In this document: positions 11,931 to 22,143 of the stretch, in pieces | Layout: each line of letters begins with the position of its first letter | How positions within the stretch are numbered: the first letter of the stretch is position 1 | Assembly (NCBI RefSeq): GCF_018812025.1 | Contig: NC_063062.1 | Location: 39,480,830-39,544,829, forward strand | From: Megalobrama amblycephala | Taxonomy: Eukaryota > Chordata > Actinopteri > Cypriniformes > Xenocyprididae | Direction of reading: 5' to 3' | Length of the DNA stretch: 64,000 bases | Notes under the pieces: generated by a model | Told to the model about the DNA's origin: nothing | Database searches by the model: none | Seen by the model: only the letters and a program-made list of their open reading frames with translations | Program-made: the position numbers and the translations under genes

Positions 11931-12944
11931 TCAGAGGGCGCCGGAGACGAAGTTGCTGGCTGACCCTGAATCGAGGAGCGCGACCACTGTAAGGGAGACA
12001 TCAGCGGCAGTAAGATTGACGACAGTGGTGAGTGGTTTCATCTTATGAGTAGAAGGAATGATGTCACTCACCATGGGTCGAGGAGGTCGTGTGGGGCACG
12101 CCGCAATCACGTGCCCAGGAGCGCCACAGTACAAACATAAGTTCAGGGTCAGCCGACGGCGGCGCTCAGCGGAAGATAGACGGGAGTTCTCGACGTCCAT
12201 AGCTTCATTGGCTGGTTCTGGGGAGCTGACGGGTTCGGATCGACAGAGGAGCATGTTGGAAAGTGACGGGTCCTGGTGCTCTTGGAGGCACGCCTGCATG
12301 TGAGTGGCACAGCGAATGGAGAGCTGGATGAACTTCTCAAGGCCGATGGAATCCTCGCATGCAGCGAGATGCAGCCGTACCCGAGGTTCCAATCCTTGAC
12401 GATATGTAGTGATGAGGGCTTGTTTGTTCCATCCGCTAACTGCAGCAAGCGTTCTGAATTGCAAAGCATAGTCATAAATAGACATTGACCCTTGTTTTAA
12501 ATTGTAGAGTATCTCACCAGCAGACGAATCTGTAATAGGTTTCCCGAACACCTCCCGGAAGTGGGAAATGAACGCAGAATAGGACTGCGTTACTGCACCA
12601 TGTTGTGACCAGATGGAATCGGCCCATTTCAATGCTTTGCCGCTTAGCTGTGATATGATGAAGGCGATCTTGGAGGTTTCACTCGGGTACAGGTGCGGCT
12701 GCATCTCCAGGACCGGTTCGCATTGCAGCAGAAATCCGCTGCAATCCTCCGCCGATCCTGAGTAGGGCGCCGGTTTGGCCATGGGACTGGCGTACGGCGG
12801 CAATGAAGAAGGTCCTGTGGTGCTGGCGGTGGTGTTCGCTGGTGCAGGTGAGGGAGAAGTGACTGGAGATGGTAGTGGTGGATCGGTGGTGAGGGTTCGC
12901 CGAAGCGCATCCACCAAAGCCTGGAAAGGATCCGGCTGGCTCAT
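11931..12944 (-). CDS. gag: gypsy Gag-protease N-terminal ORF
   Basis: The ATG at 12944-12942 (MSQPDPFQALVDALRR) is chosen because it follows the LTR and leader and starts the conserved gag text; an upstream open stretch to 12986 lies in the leader. The 337-residue product has a Pro/Ser/Thr-rich segment, a retrotransposon gag domain (SAEDCSGFLLQCEPVLEMQP; YSAFISHFREVFGKP) and a CCHC zinc knuckle (CLYCGAPGHVIAACP). It then runs in frame into the protease active-site motif LLDSGSASNFVS. A TGA follows seven residues after the DSG box where relatives encode a residue, so protease is truncated. Gag would coat the element RNA in cytoplasmic particles. Confidence 0.85.
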   Translation of the reverse strand: MSQPDPFQALVDALRRTLTTDPPLPSPVTSPSPAPANTTASTTGPSSLPPYASPMAKPAPYSGSAEDCSGFLLQCEPVLEMQPHLYPSETSKIAFIISQLSGKALKWADSIWSQHGAVTQSYSAFISHFREVFGKPITDSSAGEILYNLKQGSMSIYDYALQFRTLAAVSGWNKQALITTYRQGLEPRVRLHLAACEDSIGLEKFIQLSIRCATHMQACLQEHQDPSLSNMLLCRSEPVSSPEPANEAMDVENSRLSSAERRRRLTLNLCLYCGAPGHVIAACPTRPPRPMVSDIIPSTHKMKPLTTVVNLTAADVSLTVVALLDSGSASNFVSGAL

Positions 12945-12973
12945 ACTGGGTCTGCGGTGTTGGTCCGGTCTTC

Positions 12974-13436
12974 TGTTACGGTACACAGGAGGCAGACACA
13001 GATGTAAACAGGTATGGGTAGTTTATTGACCACAGTAGAGCAATGGATATCAAACAGGTGAGTAGAATGGATGCAGATGATGTTCAGAAGATAATGCAGG
13101 GAATAGTTACTGTCCTTTTCGTTGCAGGTTGATACACGCTGGAGCTTGGAGATCGCTGGAGATACTTGGAGCTGGCTGGAGCACACCCACACAGGAGACG
13201 AGGCACACAGAGGGAAGGAGACACGCTGGAGACAGGTGAGTATATGAAGAGGAGTCCTTGAGGTAAGCATAACAGGAAGTATATGCGAACGAGACCAGAC
13301 ATGGAGTGCTGTGTGCGTGTGCTCTATATAGTGCTGTTGATGAGTGAAGTGATGAGGTGCAGGTGGCGGTGATCAGTACTCTGGAGACGGTATCCGCTGT
13401 GATTGGTGGATGTTGGAACCTGACGTGTCTGTGACA
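12974..13436 (-). repeat. gypsy 5' LTR
   Basis: On the minus strand the LTR opens TGTCACAGACACGTCAGG (13436 downward) and closes ACCGTAACA at 12974, immediately before the leader and gag. A CTATATAG TATA box sits at about 13323-13330. Length is 463 bp. No second LTR exists in the window because the element is truncated. Confidence 0.75.
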
Positions 13437-14930
13437 CCATCGACCTTGAACACCTGTAGCCTTTTAAAAGAGCAACATCACAGTCCTGCAATGGACGTAT
13501 CTTGTCCACAATGGCTGTAAGATGATTCCTTTTCTCTTGAATTGAATTTTGTGCAAACATGTATAAAGATTATGTTTGATTTTATTTCTAGCCTTTACAA
13601 GAGCATGTAACTTTATGGTTCTTAATGTGTTTGCATTACAACAATGTGGCATAGTCCTTCTAAAAAAACTGACAGAAGAGCAAAAATGTACAAGATTTTT
13701 AGCACATATAGTAGCTTATTTGAGTCAGAGAAGATGGTGATAATAGTAATAAACACAGTATAATCTTTAACCTCAAGTGGGATCTTGAAAGAAATTATTC
13801 TGCAGACCTTAAACACCTTATGAAAATAATTTGAAATGCTGGTTTATAAAAAGAGAACACCCAGTCATACATTTAAAAAGTTTCCCATGCTTTCCCATGT
13901 GTGGAAAAATATGAACTTACACTGTTTTGTCTTCACCTTAAAAACAAAACACATCCCAGCCAACAAAAATGTGAATAGTGTCATCTGCTATCTGAACAAA
14001 ATGACTAAATCTAGAGGAGTAATAAAAACATAATTTGCAAAACCACATTTACAAACTTGTAACAAACTTAGAAATTGCTCATGAATGGCTTTTTCTGTTT
14101 TCTGTATTTATTATAAACGGTGCTTTTCTTGTATGGTGTACTGTGTTTTCTCAGTGATTTGGGCTCTTGGAGTTACATAGTATTTTGTGTACACAATTTT
14201 TTTTTTATTTTATCTTCGGGTTTTACCAGAGTGTGGTATGCTGTTTAACAACCTCAAACTTTAATAAATGTGCAGCTTTCAGAGCATTACTTAGTTGTGA
14301 TTCATCATAATAGTTTTAAGTATAAAACAGCATGACTTACTTTGTGTTGATGCTTCATGTGATCCCATATCATAGATAGCTGGAAAGTTGCACTAAAAGA
14401 ATCATCAATTTAGTCAATCACTCAAGCAGAAACACTATCACTTAAATTCTTCATTTTCATTTATTCCTATACTGAAGGTTGACAGCTCTCAAAGAGTCTT
14501 CACCTAAAAAACAAAGCACAGTCCAACAAACAACATGTGAACAGTGTCATCTGCTATCTGAACTAAAACTAGTGGAGTAATAAAAAAACATAATTTACAA
14601 AACCACATTTACAAACATTCACAACTGCTCACGAATGGTTCTTGTGTTTTTTTATAAACTATACTTTTCAATGCGTACTGTACCCTCTTTTCTTAGTGAT
14701 TTGGGCTTTTGAATGTTAGGTGTTTTAGATACACATAATTCTGTAAAAAGATTATGTTTGAAAATTATCTATAGGCTTTAAAAGATTGTGGAACTTTGCA
14801 TCACAGCGGTGTGACATAGCCCTAACAAAATATGTTGGTGTGTAAAAATACGCACAAAAATTTTAGCATTAACTATTTACACACACACACATACGCATGC
14901 AGAGAGAAATATCTAACTGTATTTCACGAG
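13437..14930. repeat. degenerate tandem modules, about 570-590 bp
   Basis: Segments at 13566 and 14747 (AAGATTATGTTTG, then CTTTAMAAGA and CATTACAACAATGTGGCATAG-like text) and at 13929 and 14499 (CTTCACCT, then GTGTCATCTGCTATCTGAAC, GGAGTAATAAAAA and AGTGATTTGGGCT) are paralogous. The first pair is about 1,181 bp apart and the second 570 bp, so the region fits decayed tandem units of 570-590 bp. No protein-coding signal. Confidence 0.55.
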
Positions 14931-16180
14931 TTCACATATACATATAATTAGATAGAGTAAAGTAATGCGTATTTGGTGTGCTGTCCAGGGGGAGGGCTCC
15001 AAGCTTGGAATTTTGGCCCGAATCCAGAGTACTCCCCCCGGATGTGGTAATGAGAGATAGAACTAGAAGTGAGGAGATGGGGTGGTGGAGAGATGCTGAT
15101 AAACTGTCAATGAAGAGAGGTAAGTCTGCAGTATATATACCTCTTGTTGTTGGTTGATTAGCTGAATGCTTTCCACTTGTGCTAAATAGTCTAATTATCT
15201 GCACCTGCTCCTCCCGAATTTTGTTAATAAAACATCATATTGTGACTCTTTGAAAGAACATTCCATTGTTTATGTGGGGTCAAAGAAGATGGTAATATTT
15301 GAAACATCCTAAGCTCATCTCTTTAATTTATGTGCTGGATGTTGATGTGTAAGCTAAAAATGTGTTAATAAAAAACAAACAAACAAAACTTTAAAGCAAC
15401 ATGAAACCATAATATTCATATTGAAAATATTGTATAATTACACGTTGAATCATAATCTCAGTTTGAAAGTGACTTCCATAATATGTCCTTTTAGTATGAA
15501 GCTTTGTCTGGATCACCAAACACAAAGTTTTATGTTCCGACCTCACAAAGATCACACCAAGATTAGCTTTCTAAGCACTGCATGTTTGTACTATATGCCC
15601 TAAACATAGTGATCAGCATACTTCCTTTGTGGTTGTTAAACACCTCAGGTAAAACATTTGAAATGTAGTTTTGTCAAAAGAAAAAAAGGTTGATTCATAC
15701 ATTTAAAAAGTTTTCTAAGTGAAAATTATGTGTTTGCCACAAACACATCCAAAGAGTTTTTACTCATTTGAGGAAACCTCTCGGCTACATTACTAATTCA
15801 CAAGTTCGCCTGCCCATTCATTCTGAATGGTTAATGGTAAAACAAACTTGGCTTGCTGTCCTCGAAGGAGGAAAAATTGTCGCTGGGAAGATGCATTGAC
15901 TGCTGCTTATACACTCGTAATGATGATTGACAGGACTGAATGTTTAGGCTTCTACCCGAACCTACGTTTGGAACTACATTAAAAATTTAAAAAATAAATG
16001 CTGCATCAGACTGTATTTCACGAGCTTGTTTCCTCATAAAATCTTCAAGCTAATAAGGATAAGCGTATTTGGCTTGCTGTCCGCTGTGGAGGGGCTTGAG
16101 GAAGCAGCTTCAACTCGAGCTTGGATATACCCCCCAGGGACTACTAGTGCCTGGAAGAGGAGTATGATAGATGACCCAGC
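14931..16180. repeat. module with recurring TTGGCTTGCTGTCC motif
   Basis: TTTGGTGTGCTGTCC near 14972, CTTGGCTTGCTGTCC near 15847 and TTTGGCTTGCTGTCC near 16068 each precede a purine-rich GGAGG-containing stretch. Two of the three are also preceded by TGTATTTCACGAG (14922 and 16011). A segment at 15640-15720 matches 13806-13905. The blocks look like repeated 5' ends of a multicopy transcription unit or element, but no open frame follows. Confidence 0.45.
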
Positions 16181-16280
16181 TAACACAAAGACGTTGTCAG
16201 AACCTTTTGTTAACATTCTCTTTAAGTTATGAAAACGTTATTTCTGAACGTCCAGTTTTTTTAATGTATCAAGAATGTTT

Positions 16281-16460
16281 TTCTTGGTTTATGTGAACGT
16301 TAGAGGAACATTCCATTCTATCATTTCGGAAATGTTATGAAAACGTTATTTTGTAATATTTTCGGAACGTTCAAATTATCAGTTTCTTATGTATTAAGAA
16401 AGTTTTTTCTTGGTTTATGTGAACGTTAGAGGAACATTCCATTCTATAATTTTGGAAATG
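16281..16460. repeat. 126-bp tandem duplication
   Basis: TTCTTGGTTTATGTGAACGT and the following GAGGAACATTCCATTCTAT recur at 16281 and 16407, 126 bp apart, with AACGTTATTT repeats around them. This is the inside of a common fish AACGTT-rich repeat. It runs directly into the CA microsatellite. Confidence 0.75.
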
Positions 16461-16473
16461 TTATTATTCTTTT

Positions 16474-16476
<3 letters not shown>

Positions 16477-16543
<67 letters not shown>
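16477..16543. repeat. (CA)n microsatellite
   Basis: Uninterrupted AC dinucleotides, about 33 units. It generates spurious open frames on both strands. Confidence 0.95.
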
Positions 16544-16549
<6 letters not shown>

Positions 16550-17099
16550 TCTAAAAAGTACATGCCCAGACATCTTATTTAAATGGATTGTTGTGTAGGG
16601 GTAATGGTCTTTCTGATTGTCTTGACTCAAATATTTTGACTCAATTAACATATGCTGTATTGATCAAACATTACTGATCCAGCTGAGGTGTCAAAATAAT
16701 GTAAACTCACCTGGGTGTCTTTTAAGACCCACAATCAAAGGAAGCACGGTCACAGACGTGACACCTTTTGTACCATCCAGACTGGATGGAGTCAGCAGAC
16801 AAGGAAGGAATAAACCATAAAAGTATTGCGGCTGGGTGAGAGGTGTGAGCACTATCAAAAGTCAAAGTTTACATCTGTTTGATCTGTTTTGTCTTTTTTA
16901 ACACGTCCAGACAACAGCATGGGAAGTCATGTAGCCACCAGTATGGGAAGTCATGTAGACACACATTACAGTGTGACACCACGTGCCATAAATTTCCTGA
17001 CACAAGTCACCCTGTCAATCTAAGAGTTATGGAGGGTAATAAATAATTCACAAAAGTCAGAAATCAATCAAAAGTGACAAAAGTTGATGGTAACACTAC
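16544..17099. other. non-coding flank of a hAT remnant
   Basis: No gene seen. The sequence lies 3' of the minus-strand hAT transposase fragment and may be part of the same decayed element; no terminal repeat was located. Confidence 0.4.
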
Positions 17100-17103
17100 T
17101 CCT

Positions 17104-17242
17104 GTTCTTCTGAGGTATTTCTCATGAGCTCCTCCTCCACTCTGGTCCACACTTCATCTGACACTTTTGACTTGAATCTGGGATCCAAGGCTGTGCCCTC
17201 CTCCAAGAACTGTCTGATGCTGTCAACCTGCAAGGCAATCAA
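17104..17242 (-). pseudogene. hAT transposase fragment (LDPRFK region)
   Basis: The minus strand encodes VDSIRQFLEEGTALDPRFKS followed by VSDEVWTRVEEELM. LDPRFK is a hallmark of the hAT catalytic core shortly before the C-terminal dimerisation domain. The reading ends at TAG about 40 residues downstream. Together with the exons at 19148-20029 on the same strand, in the correct N-to-C order, it fits one intron-containing hAT/ZBED-type gene now separated by LINE sequence. Confidence 0.6.
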
Positions 17243-17878
17243 ATGCTTTTTAAAAAAGCATTCGACTCAATTTGGCATGACGGTTTACTGTACAAACTCC
17301 TACAAATTGGCATTGGTGGGAAAACTTTTGACACTATACAATCCCTGTACACCAACAGTAAATGTGCGGTGAAAATCAATAACCACAGAACAGCGTTTTT
17401 CCAGCAGGGACGTGGAGTGAGGCAGGGATGCAGTCTGAGTCCGACTCTATTCAACATCTACATAAATGATCTGGCATCAATGCTAGAACGTTCTACTGTC
17501 CCCGGCCTCACTCTACACCACACAGAGGTCAGATGTTTGCTGTACGCAGATGATCTGGTCCTGCTGTCCCGCACACCTGAGGGTCTCCAGCAAAGCCTGT
17601 CCCTGCTGGAACAGTACTGTCATGAGTGGGCCCTGACAGTCAATCTGGACAAAACCAGAGTAATGGTGTTCCAGAAAAAGGCCAGATCTCAGGCAAACAA
17701 ACACCAGTTCACTTATAAAGGCCAGGTCCTACAGCATAGCACCAGCTACAGTTATCTGGGCATCGACATCAGCGCTTCGGGAAGCTTTGGTCTGGCTGTC
17801 AAAACACTGAGCAAAAAAGGCTCGGAGGGGTTTTTATGCTATAAAGTCACGATGCGGTCACTTAAAAGTACCCATTAA
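17243..17878 (+). pseudogene. I-type LINE reverse transcriptase
   Basis: The frame has motif A (KKAFDSIWHDGL), motif B (GRGVRQGCSLSPTLFNIYI), an intact motif C (LLYADDLVLLS) and a thumb-proximal YSYLGIDISASGSFG. The catalytic residues that can be seen are intact, but the N-terminal fingers are missing because of 5' truncation. The frame is lost after SLKSTH, just before a TAAAT expansion. The ATG at 17243 belongs to the flank and is not the true start. Confidence 0.8.
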
Positions 17879-17897
17879 AACTTGGATAAAATTATAT

Positions 17898-17920
17898 AAT
17901 TAAATTAAATTAAATTAAAT
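17898..17920 (+). repeat. (TAAAT)n expansion inside LINE coding region
   Basis: Four TAAAT units sit between the RT frame and the downstream frame. The conserved text resumes right after them (KPIILYGCEIWGP, in a frame starting near 17925), so the pentanucleotide expansion lies in formerly coding sequence and probably contributes to the frame break. Confidence 0.7.
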
Positions 17921-18013
17921 GAAATAAAACCAATTATTTTATATGGATGTGAAATTTGGGGACCAGTACAAAATTTTAGAAATTGGGATAAAACTTCAGT
18001 AGAAAAACTACAA

Positions 18014-18763
18014 TTGGAAATTAGCAAAAACATTTTAGGGGTTCACAGAAGCACATCCAACGACACCTGTAGGGCTGAATTAGGTTTGTACCCACTGAAC
18101 ATTGAGATCCAGAAGAGATGTGTTCAGTTCTGGCATCACCTCCATCAGTCTGATCCTGATTCAGTCCAATATAAAGCCCTCCTCGCCAATGAAACCTCAG
18201 CAGAATCTCATCCTCTTAACACACTCGCTCTTCAACTTGTCCATGAAACTCAATTCCCAGTGGACCACAGCTACAACCCCAAAACTATTATTAAAGAAAT
18301 TGACAAAAATCTAAAAGATACTCATGATGAATCACTAAAAGCACATTTTGAGATCCAAAATAAACTCCAGTGTTACTCGACCCTAAATAGAACCACTAAA
18401 TTGGCAAATTATTTATTAATCAAACAATTTAAAGAAAGACAAATCCTCTCCAAATACAGATTAAGTGACCATGATCTAGAAATAGAGAGAGGAAGACATA
18501 GACAAACATGGACAGTGAGAGAGCAGAGGATCTGTAGACACTGTGACCTTCAGCAAATAGAGGATGAGAAACACTTTCTACTCATCTGTCCTAAATATCA
18601 CAATGCAAGAGAAACATTTCTCTCCATACTTGGAACACTAATTCCATCATTCATTGAACTGAGTGATACTGAGAAAATGCCCTTCATACTTGGTGAAGAT
18701 GATAACACAGCTACACTAGCTGCAAAATATGTGTTAGCCATTCACAAAATTAGAGATGGATAA
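18014..18763 (+). pseudogene. I-type LINE ORF2 C-terminal domain
   Basis: The 249-residue frame continues the same polyprotein: KLQLEISKNILGVHR (the first part upstream of the ATG), NDTCRAELGLYPL, CVQFWHHLHQ and a C-terminal Cys/His segment (CRHCDLQQIEDEKHFLLICP) that looks like the CCHC-type motif at the end of I/Jockey-group ORF2 proteins. It is open to the natural stop. The ATG at 18014 is internal. Confidence 0.75.
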
Positions 18764-18951
18764 CTCTCTAGAGACCTGCTTAATTTATTAATTTACTAAG
18801 ATGGATTTGTTTGCATTGCTGCATGTAACATGATGTATAAATATATGTTTTGTTTGTTTGTTTATTTTATTATTTATGTATAATATGTTAATGCTTTGGC
18901 AACACTGTGATTCACAGTCATGCTAATAAAGCTCATTTGAAATTGAAATTG

Positions 18952-18956
<5 letters not shown>

Positions 18957-18991
<35 letters not shown>
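18957..18991. repeat. (GA)n microsatellite
   Basis: A GA dinucleotide run directly following the LINE tail, probably grown from it. Confidence 0.85.
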
Positions 18992-18997
<6 letters not shown>

Positions 18998-19147
18998 GGT
19001 CTGTGTGTGTGTGGTTGCCAAGGTGGTTGTTCATTTGAGATGTTTTACTAAAATGATTTAGCAATGTTTTTTTTTTTTTAACTATTTGGCCAGAGTTTTG
19101 CACTAAGGTTGATCTTTAGGTTGAAGTATATTTTTATTTATACTTAC

Positions 19148-19339
19148 GAAGAAGACGCTGCTTCTCCTGTCTGGGATGTGTACACTGCTCTTGTATGTAG
19201 GACTTTCTCTTTCATGGAGCCCTCTCTCACATAGTGGACTGACACTGTCAGAGAGTGGTCTTGTGCAATGCTAGTCCAGCCATCAGCAGTCACAGCCCAT
19301 GCCTCACATCTTGTAACTCTTTCTTGATGTTTTCTTTTT
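19148..19339 (-). pseudogene. hAT/ZBED-type transposase exon
   Basis: The minus strand shows acceptor GCTGTAG| before 19339 and a strong donor |GTAAGTA after 19148, bounding a 192-nt exon. It encodes AWAVTADGWTSIAQDHSLTV followed by VHYVREGSMKEKVLHTRAVY. The TADGWTS block is the conserved hAT catalytic segment carrying the first acidic residue. The exon is open, so the transposase was an intron-containing gene. The upstream exon is at 19855-20029 and the downstream match at 17104-17242. No BED finger or terminal repeats were found. Confidence 0.65.
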
Positions 19340-19354
19340 CTACAGCATACCATT

Positions 19355-19530
19355 GTTACATCCACGCCTGTCCCAAACTCCGTTTCCCAGAATCCTCCTG
19401 TTCCGCACACCTGTCTGCACTTCCCTCATCAGTCTTCCCACCATCTCCCCGGATTCCCAACCTGTTGTCCTCGTCAGCACTCCCTTTAAGTTGGACTCAC
19501 TCCCTGCACTCCTGGTCTGTTATATTGTTT
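19355..19530 (+). repeat. gypsy LTR-like scrap in hAT intron
   Basis: The segment has the pyrimidine-rich composition of fish gypsy LTRs (ACGCCTGTCCCAAACTCC, then CTTTAAGTTGGACTCACTC as a TATA-like promoter). It lies within the intron between two hAT exons, 15 bp from the exon. Only part of an LTR is present. Confidence 0.3.
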
Positions 19531-19854
19531 GCAATAGTGTGTAAAGCAGTCGTTCTACTCCTTTATGTGCTTAAAGCCCTTACATCGCCTCATCTCTTCA
19601 GCTGCACACATAACAACCATGCAGGTATGAGGGTATTTGAGAGCATGTCTTGGCTGCGGGGACTGATATCTGGGGTTTAGGGCCCTAATTACCTTCCTAT
19701 AATTGACATCATCAGAACACAAAACATAAAAATAGCATTGTTTTATCATTGTTGCTTACTATAAAAGGTGTAGAAAAACATCTAGGTTAAGAAATCACTT
19801 AAACACCTGGCCAGCAACCTACAACAACACCACTTACAGCTTACCTCCACCATG

Positions 19855-20029
19855 GAGCCTCCACTGTAGTAAAAGGCAGCAAACCTTTAACAATGAAGTT
19901 TGTGACTGCCCTGTGGCATTGATCTTGCTTTTCTCTCATCATTTTTCCTTTTTCAGCCAGTGTGAACAGATTGACACTTGATGATCTCCTCATCATGCAA
20001 GGGTCGGCAGGGGCAGAGGCTATAAAATT
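19855..20029 (-). pseudogene. hAT/ZBED-type transposase upstream exon
   Basis: Acceptor TTTTATAG| precedes 20029 and donor |GTAAGC follows 19855 on the minus strand, giving a 175-nt exon. It encodes MMRRSSSVNLFTLAEKGKM, then a REKQDQCHRAVTNFIVKGLL-type segment ending PFTTVEAPWW. The AVTNFIVKxLLPFxxVE block is the hAT helix that follows the BED finger in ZBED and hobo-like proteins. It belongs with the exon at 19148-19339. Confidence 0.65.
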
Positions 20030-20097
20030 AACGTGAAGAGGGGGGAAAAACAAGAAACTGTTAATGCAGCCAACCTTAAGGATATATTTAAACCTTC

Positions 20098-20816
20098 GGT
20101 AACACTTTACTTGAAGGGGTGTGCATAAGACTGACATGACACCTTCATAATCTTGACATGACACGTGTCATGAATATGAAGGAGGTTTTATGCATGTTTA
20201 TGACAACTGTCATTAAATGTCATTCGCTCAATTATGTCATTTTTAAAGCAAAGATGACATTGTTTGAATGTCTTTGTTACGACAACTTGACATAAACCAA
20301 TACATCATAACCTGTCAGTGTCTTTGTCATGACAACTTGACATTAGCAAAACATCATAACCTGTCATAAACAGATTAATTATTAATCTAATTATTAATCT
20401 ATTAATCGGAAGTTCACTTAATGACATTTTAATGACAAGTTCAATTTGTACCACTGTACTTGAGCTCAAGATAAATATTCATGACACTATTATAATGGCC
20501 TCATGACAGCCAATGTCAAAACCAACGACATGACAGTTTAATGTAACGTTAACCCATAAAGCTAAATAATGTCAAGTTGTCATGACAAAGACACTGACAG
20601 GTTATGATGTATTGGTTTATGTAAAGTTGTCATAACTTGGACATCTCAAACAATGTCATCTTTGCATTAAAAAATGACATAACAGAGCGAATGACACTTA
20701 ATGACAGTTGTCATAAACATTCATAAAACCTCCTTCATATTCATGACATGTGTCATGTCATGATTATGAAGGTGTCATGTCAGTCTTATGCACTCCCCTT
20801 CAAGTAAAGTGTTACC
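20098..20816. mobile_element. foldback hAT MITE with 8-bp TSD
   Basis: The 719-bp element begins GGTAACACTTTACTTGAAGG and ends with its inverted counterpart (...AAGTAAAGTGTTACC). The two arms, each about 330 bp, match in inverted orientation nearly to the centre. It is flanked by perfect 8-bp direct repeats AAACCTTC at 20090-20097 and 20817-20824. The 8-bp TSD indicates hAT-type integration. No coding capacity, so it depended on a transposase in trans. Confidence 0.9.
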
Positions 20817-20989
20817 AAACCTTCAATTTTCCTCAGTTCCTTGTTCTAAATCATGTGTGGTTAATGTGAGCAGTGTTCATGTTCTTGGTGTTCTATTAAG
20901 AGTATCTTTATTCATCATTCTTCATTATGCATCTCTCTTTTGGATTATACACACAACACCCGTGATAGAACCCAGAGAAGATTGAAATG

Positions 20990-21480
20990 GCAAAAATAGC
21001 AATGTTATTCCTGCTGTTTGTCTCCTCCTGCTGGAACAGGGGGATTACTCCCTTGAGGATCACTCGAGGGAATTCCTAGATCTAGCTTGAGGCCAATTTG
21101 GTTCCGGAGCCCGAACACATCATGGAGTCTGACCAGGTGCATGAGCCTGCTAAAGGTCTCCCCCATCACCAATTGGCTCTGCCTTGCTCCAAGTCTCCTT
21201 TATCGCGGATGGTCTCGTCAAGCCTTTCCTTTCCCTCCTCCACTGCCAAAGCCACACAGTTTTTTTGGCCTCATCTCCGCTGTCTACCTTCAGCCCCTCG
21301 GCTCCTCCAGTGGGTCCGTCCAGCTGCACGGATCCATCTGGGGATTCCCAGTCATCAGCTCTGCCTGTATTGGCCTGTGGATCCCTCAGCTCCATCTCAG
21401 GCCTCCAAGCCCTGGACTCCACTTTGGCACACATGGCTTTTTGCGATGGGTAAAGTGAGGAAAACGACAACTTACCTCGC
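20990..21480 (+). pseudogene. gypsy gag-like and Ser/Pro-rich fragment
   Basis: The plus strand near 21035-21090 reads as QGDYSLEDHSREFLDLA, close to a block in fish gypsy gag proteins, then hits stops. It is followed by a Ser/Pro-rich open segment (about 21184-21453) of the composition seen 3' of gag in these elements. Too broken for a clean assignment. It lies outside the hAT element at 22144-26546, so it need not belong to the gypsy 3' end there. Confidence 0.35.
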
Positions 21481-21545
21481 ATTTAGATAAACAAGGAGAC
21501 ATAATGCATAGCACTATTTTTGCATAGTGTTTATGGAGGTTTCTT

Positions 21546-22143
21546 TATAGAGGTCGACCGATTTCATCGGTTTTGCTGAATAATCGGCACAGATAGCTGA
21601 TTGGTGGAATAATCAGTTATCGACAAAAATCCGTACAGATAGTTTTTCCAGGTTGCGTCCGTTGCTGAAGCAGTTGAGAAGGATGCACTGTCATTACACC
21701 ATATGAGAGAGTTGAGAAGGGCCTGCTGGCATTATACAGAACGAGAGCGGCCTCTAGAGGCGAAATTAAATTTATCACTGGCGCCTTGCATTATTTATAT
21801 TGACACGTGATTCTGTGCGCTGCACGGGAGGAACACGCTGCGTGGAGAGCGCTGACACATCAGATGTGGGTTTAAAACACAGACGGCGAAACGGTATGAA
21901 TACAGAACACTACAGTACTTGTTGCCATATCATTATAAAGTAATCAGTTTGTTGACTAGGTGCTGCATTAGCAGAGAAAGAACAGCAGTATGTTTGCCTT
22001 CAAGACTGAGAGGACGCTAATACTAGTACCTCAAGTGGTTAAAACAATGTGACAAAAACACATGCAAACCCGACCCAAATGTTTAATGTCGCAATTGTTA
22101 CCAACTATTTGCTTTAGTTTATATCCAGCTTGTCACTTATAAA
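21546..22143. repeat. decayed hAT-type repeat end and flank
   Basis: TAGAGGTCGACCGATTTCAT and the repeated ATCGG units resemble the terminus of a widespread fish hAT MITE. The other end is not found, and the sequence continues as non-coding DNA up to the TSD CTTATAAA at 22136-22143, the target of the next element. Confidence 0.35.

Larger units (their letters stand above)
11345..13436 (-). mobile_element. Ty3/gypsy retrotransposon, 5' part
   Basis: A minus-strand gypsy element keeps its 5' LTR (12974-13436), a leader of about 29 bases with the presumed primer-binding site (reading GAAGACCGGACC right after the LTR), gag (12944 downward), protease and the first part of RT. It is cut off at about 11345, inside the RT N-terminal region, so RT palm, RNase H, integrase and the 3' LTR are gone. 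Gag is still open, which suggests a fairly recent element, while pol has a nonsense codon and a frameshift. Confidence 0.85.
17243..18957 (+). mobile_element. I-type LINE, 5' truncated
   Basis: The element begins abruptly inside RT (KKAFDSIWHDGL, about 17255) and runs to a 3' end made of a short tandem TTGAAA/GAAATT repeat after AATAAAGC, a terminus typical of I-group LINEs. The protein is split into an RT frame and a C-terminal frame. It lies between two parts of a minus-strand hAT gene. Confidence 0.7.

Noticed and set aside
16410..16651. Open frames on both strands over the CA repeat
   Set aside because: They are translations of (CA)n/(TG)n (HTHTHT, CVCVCV) with no other content.
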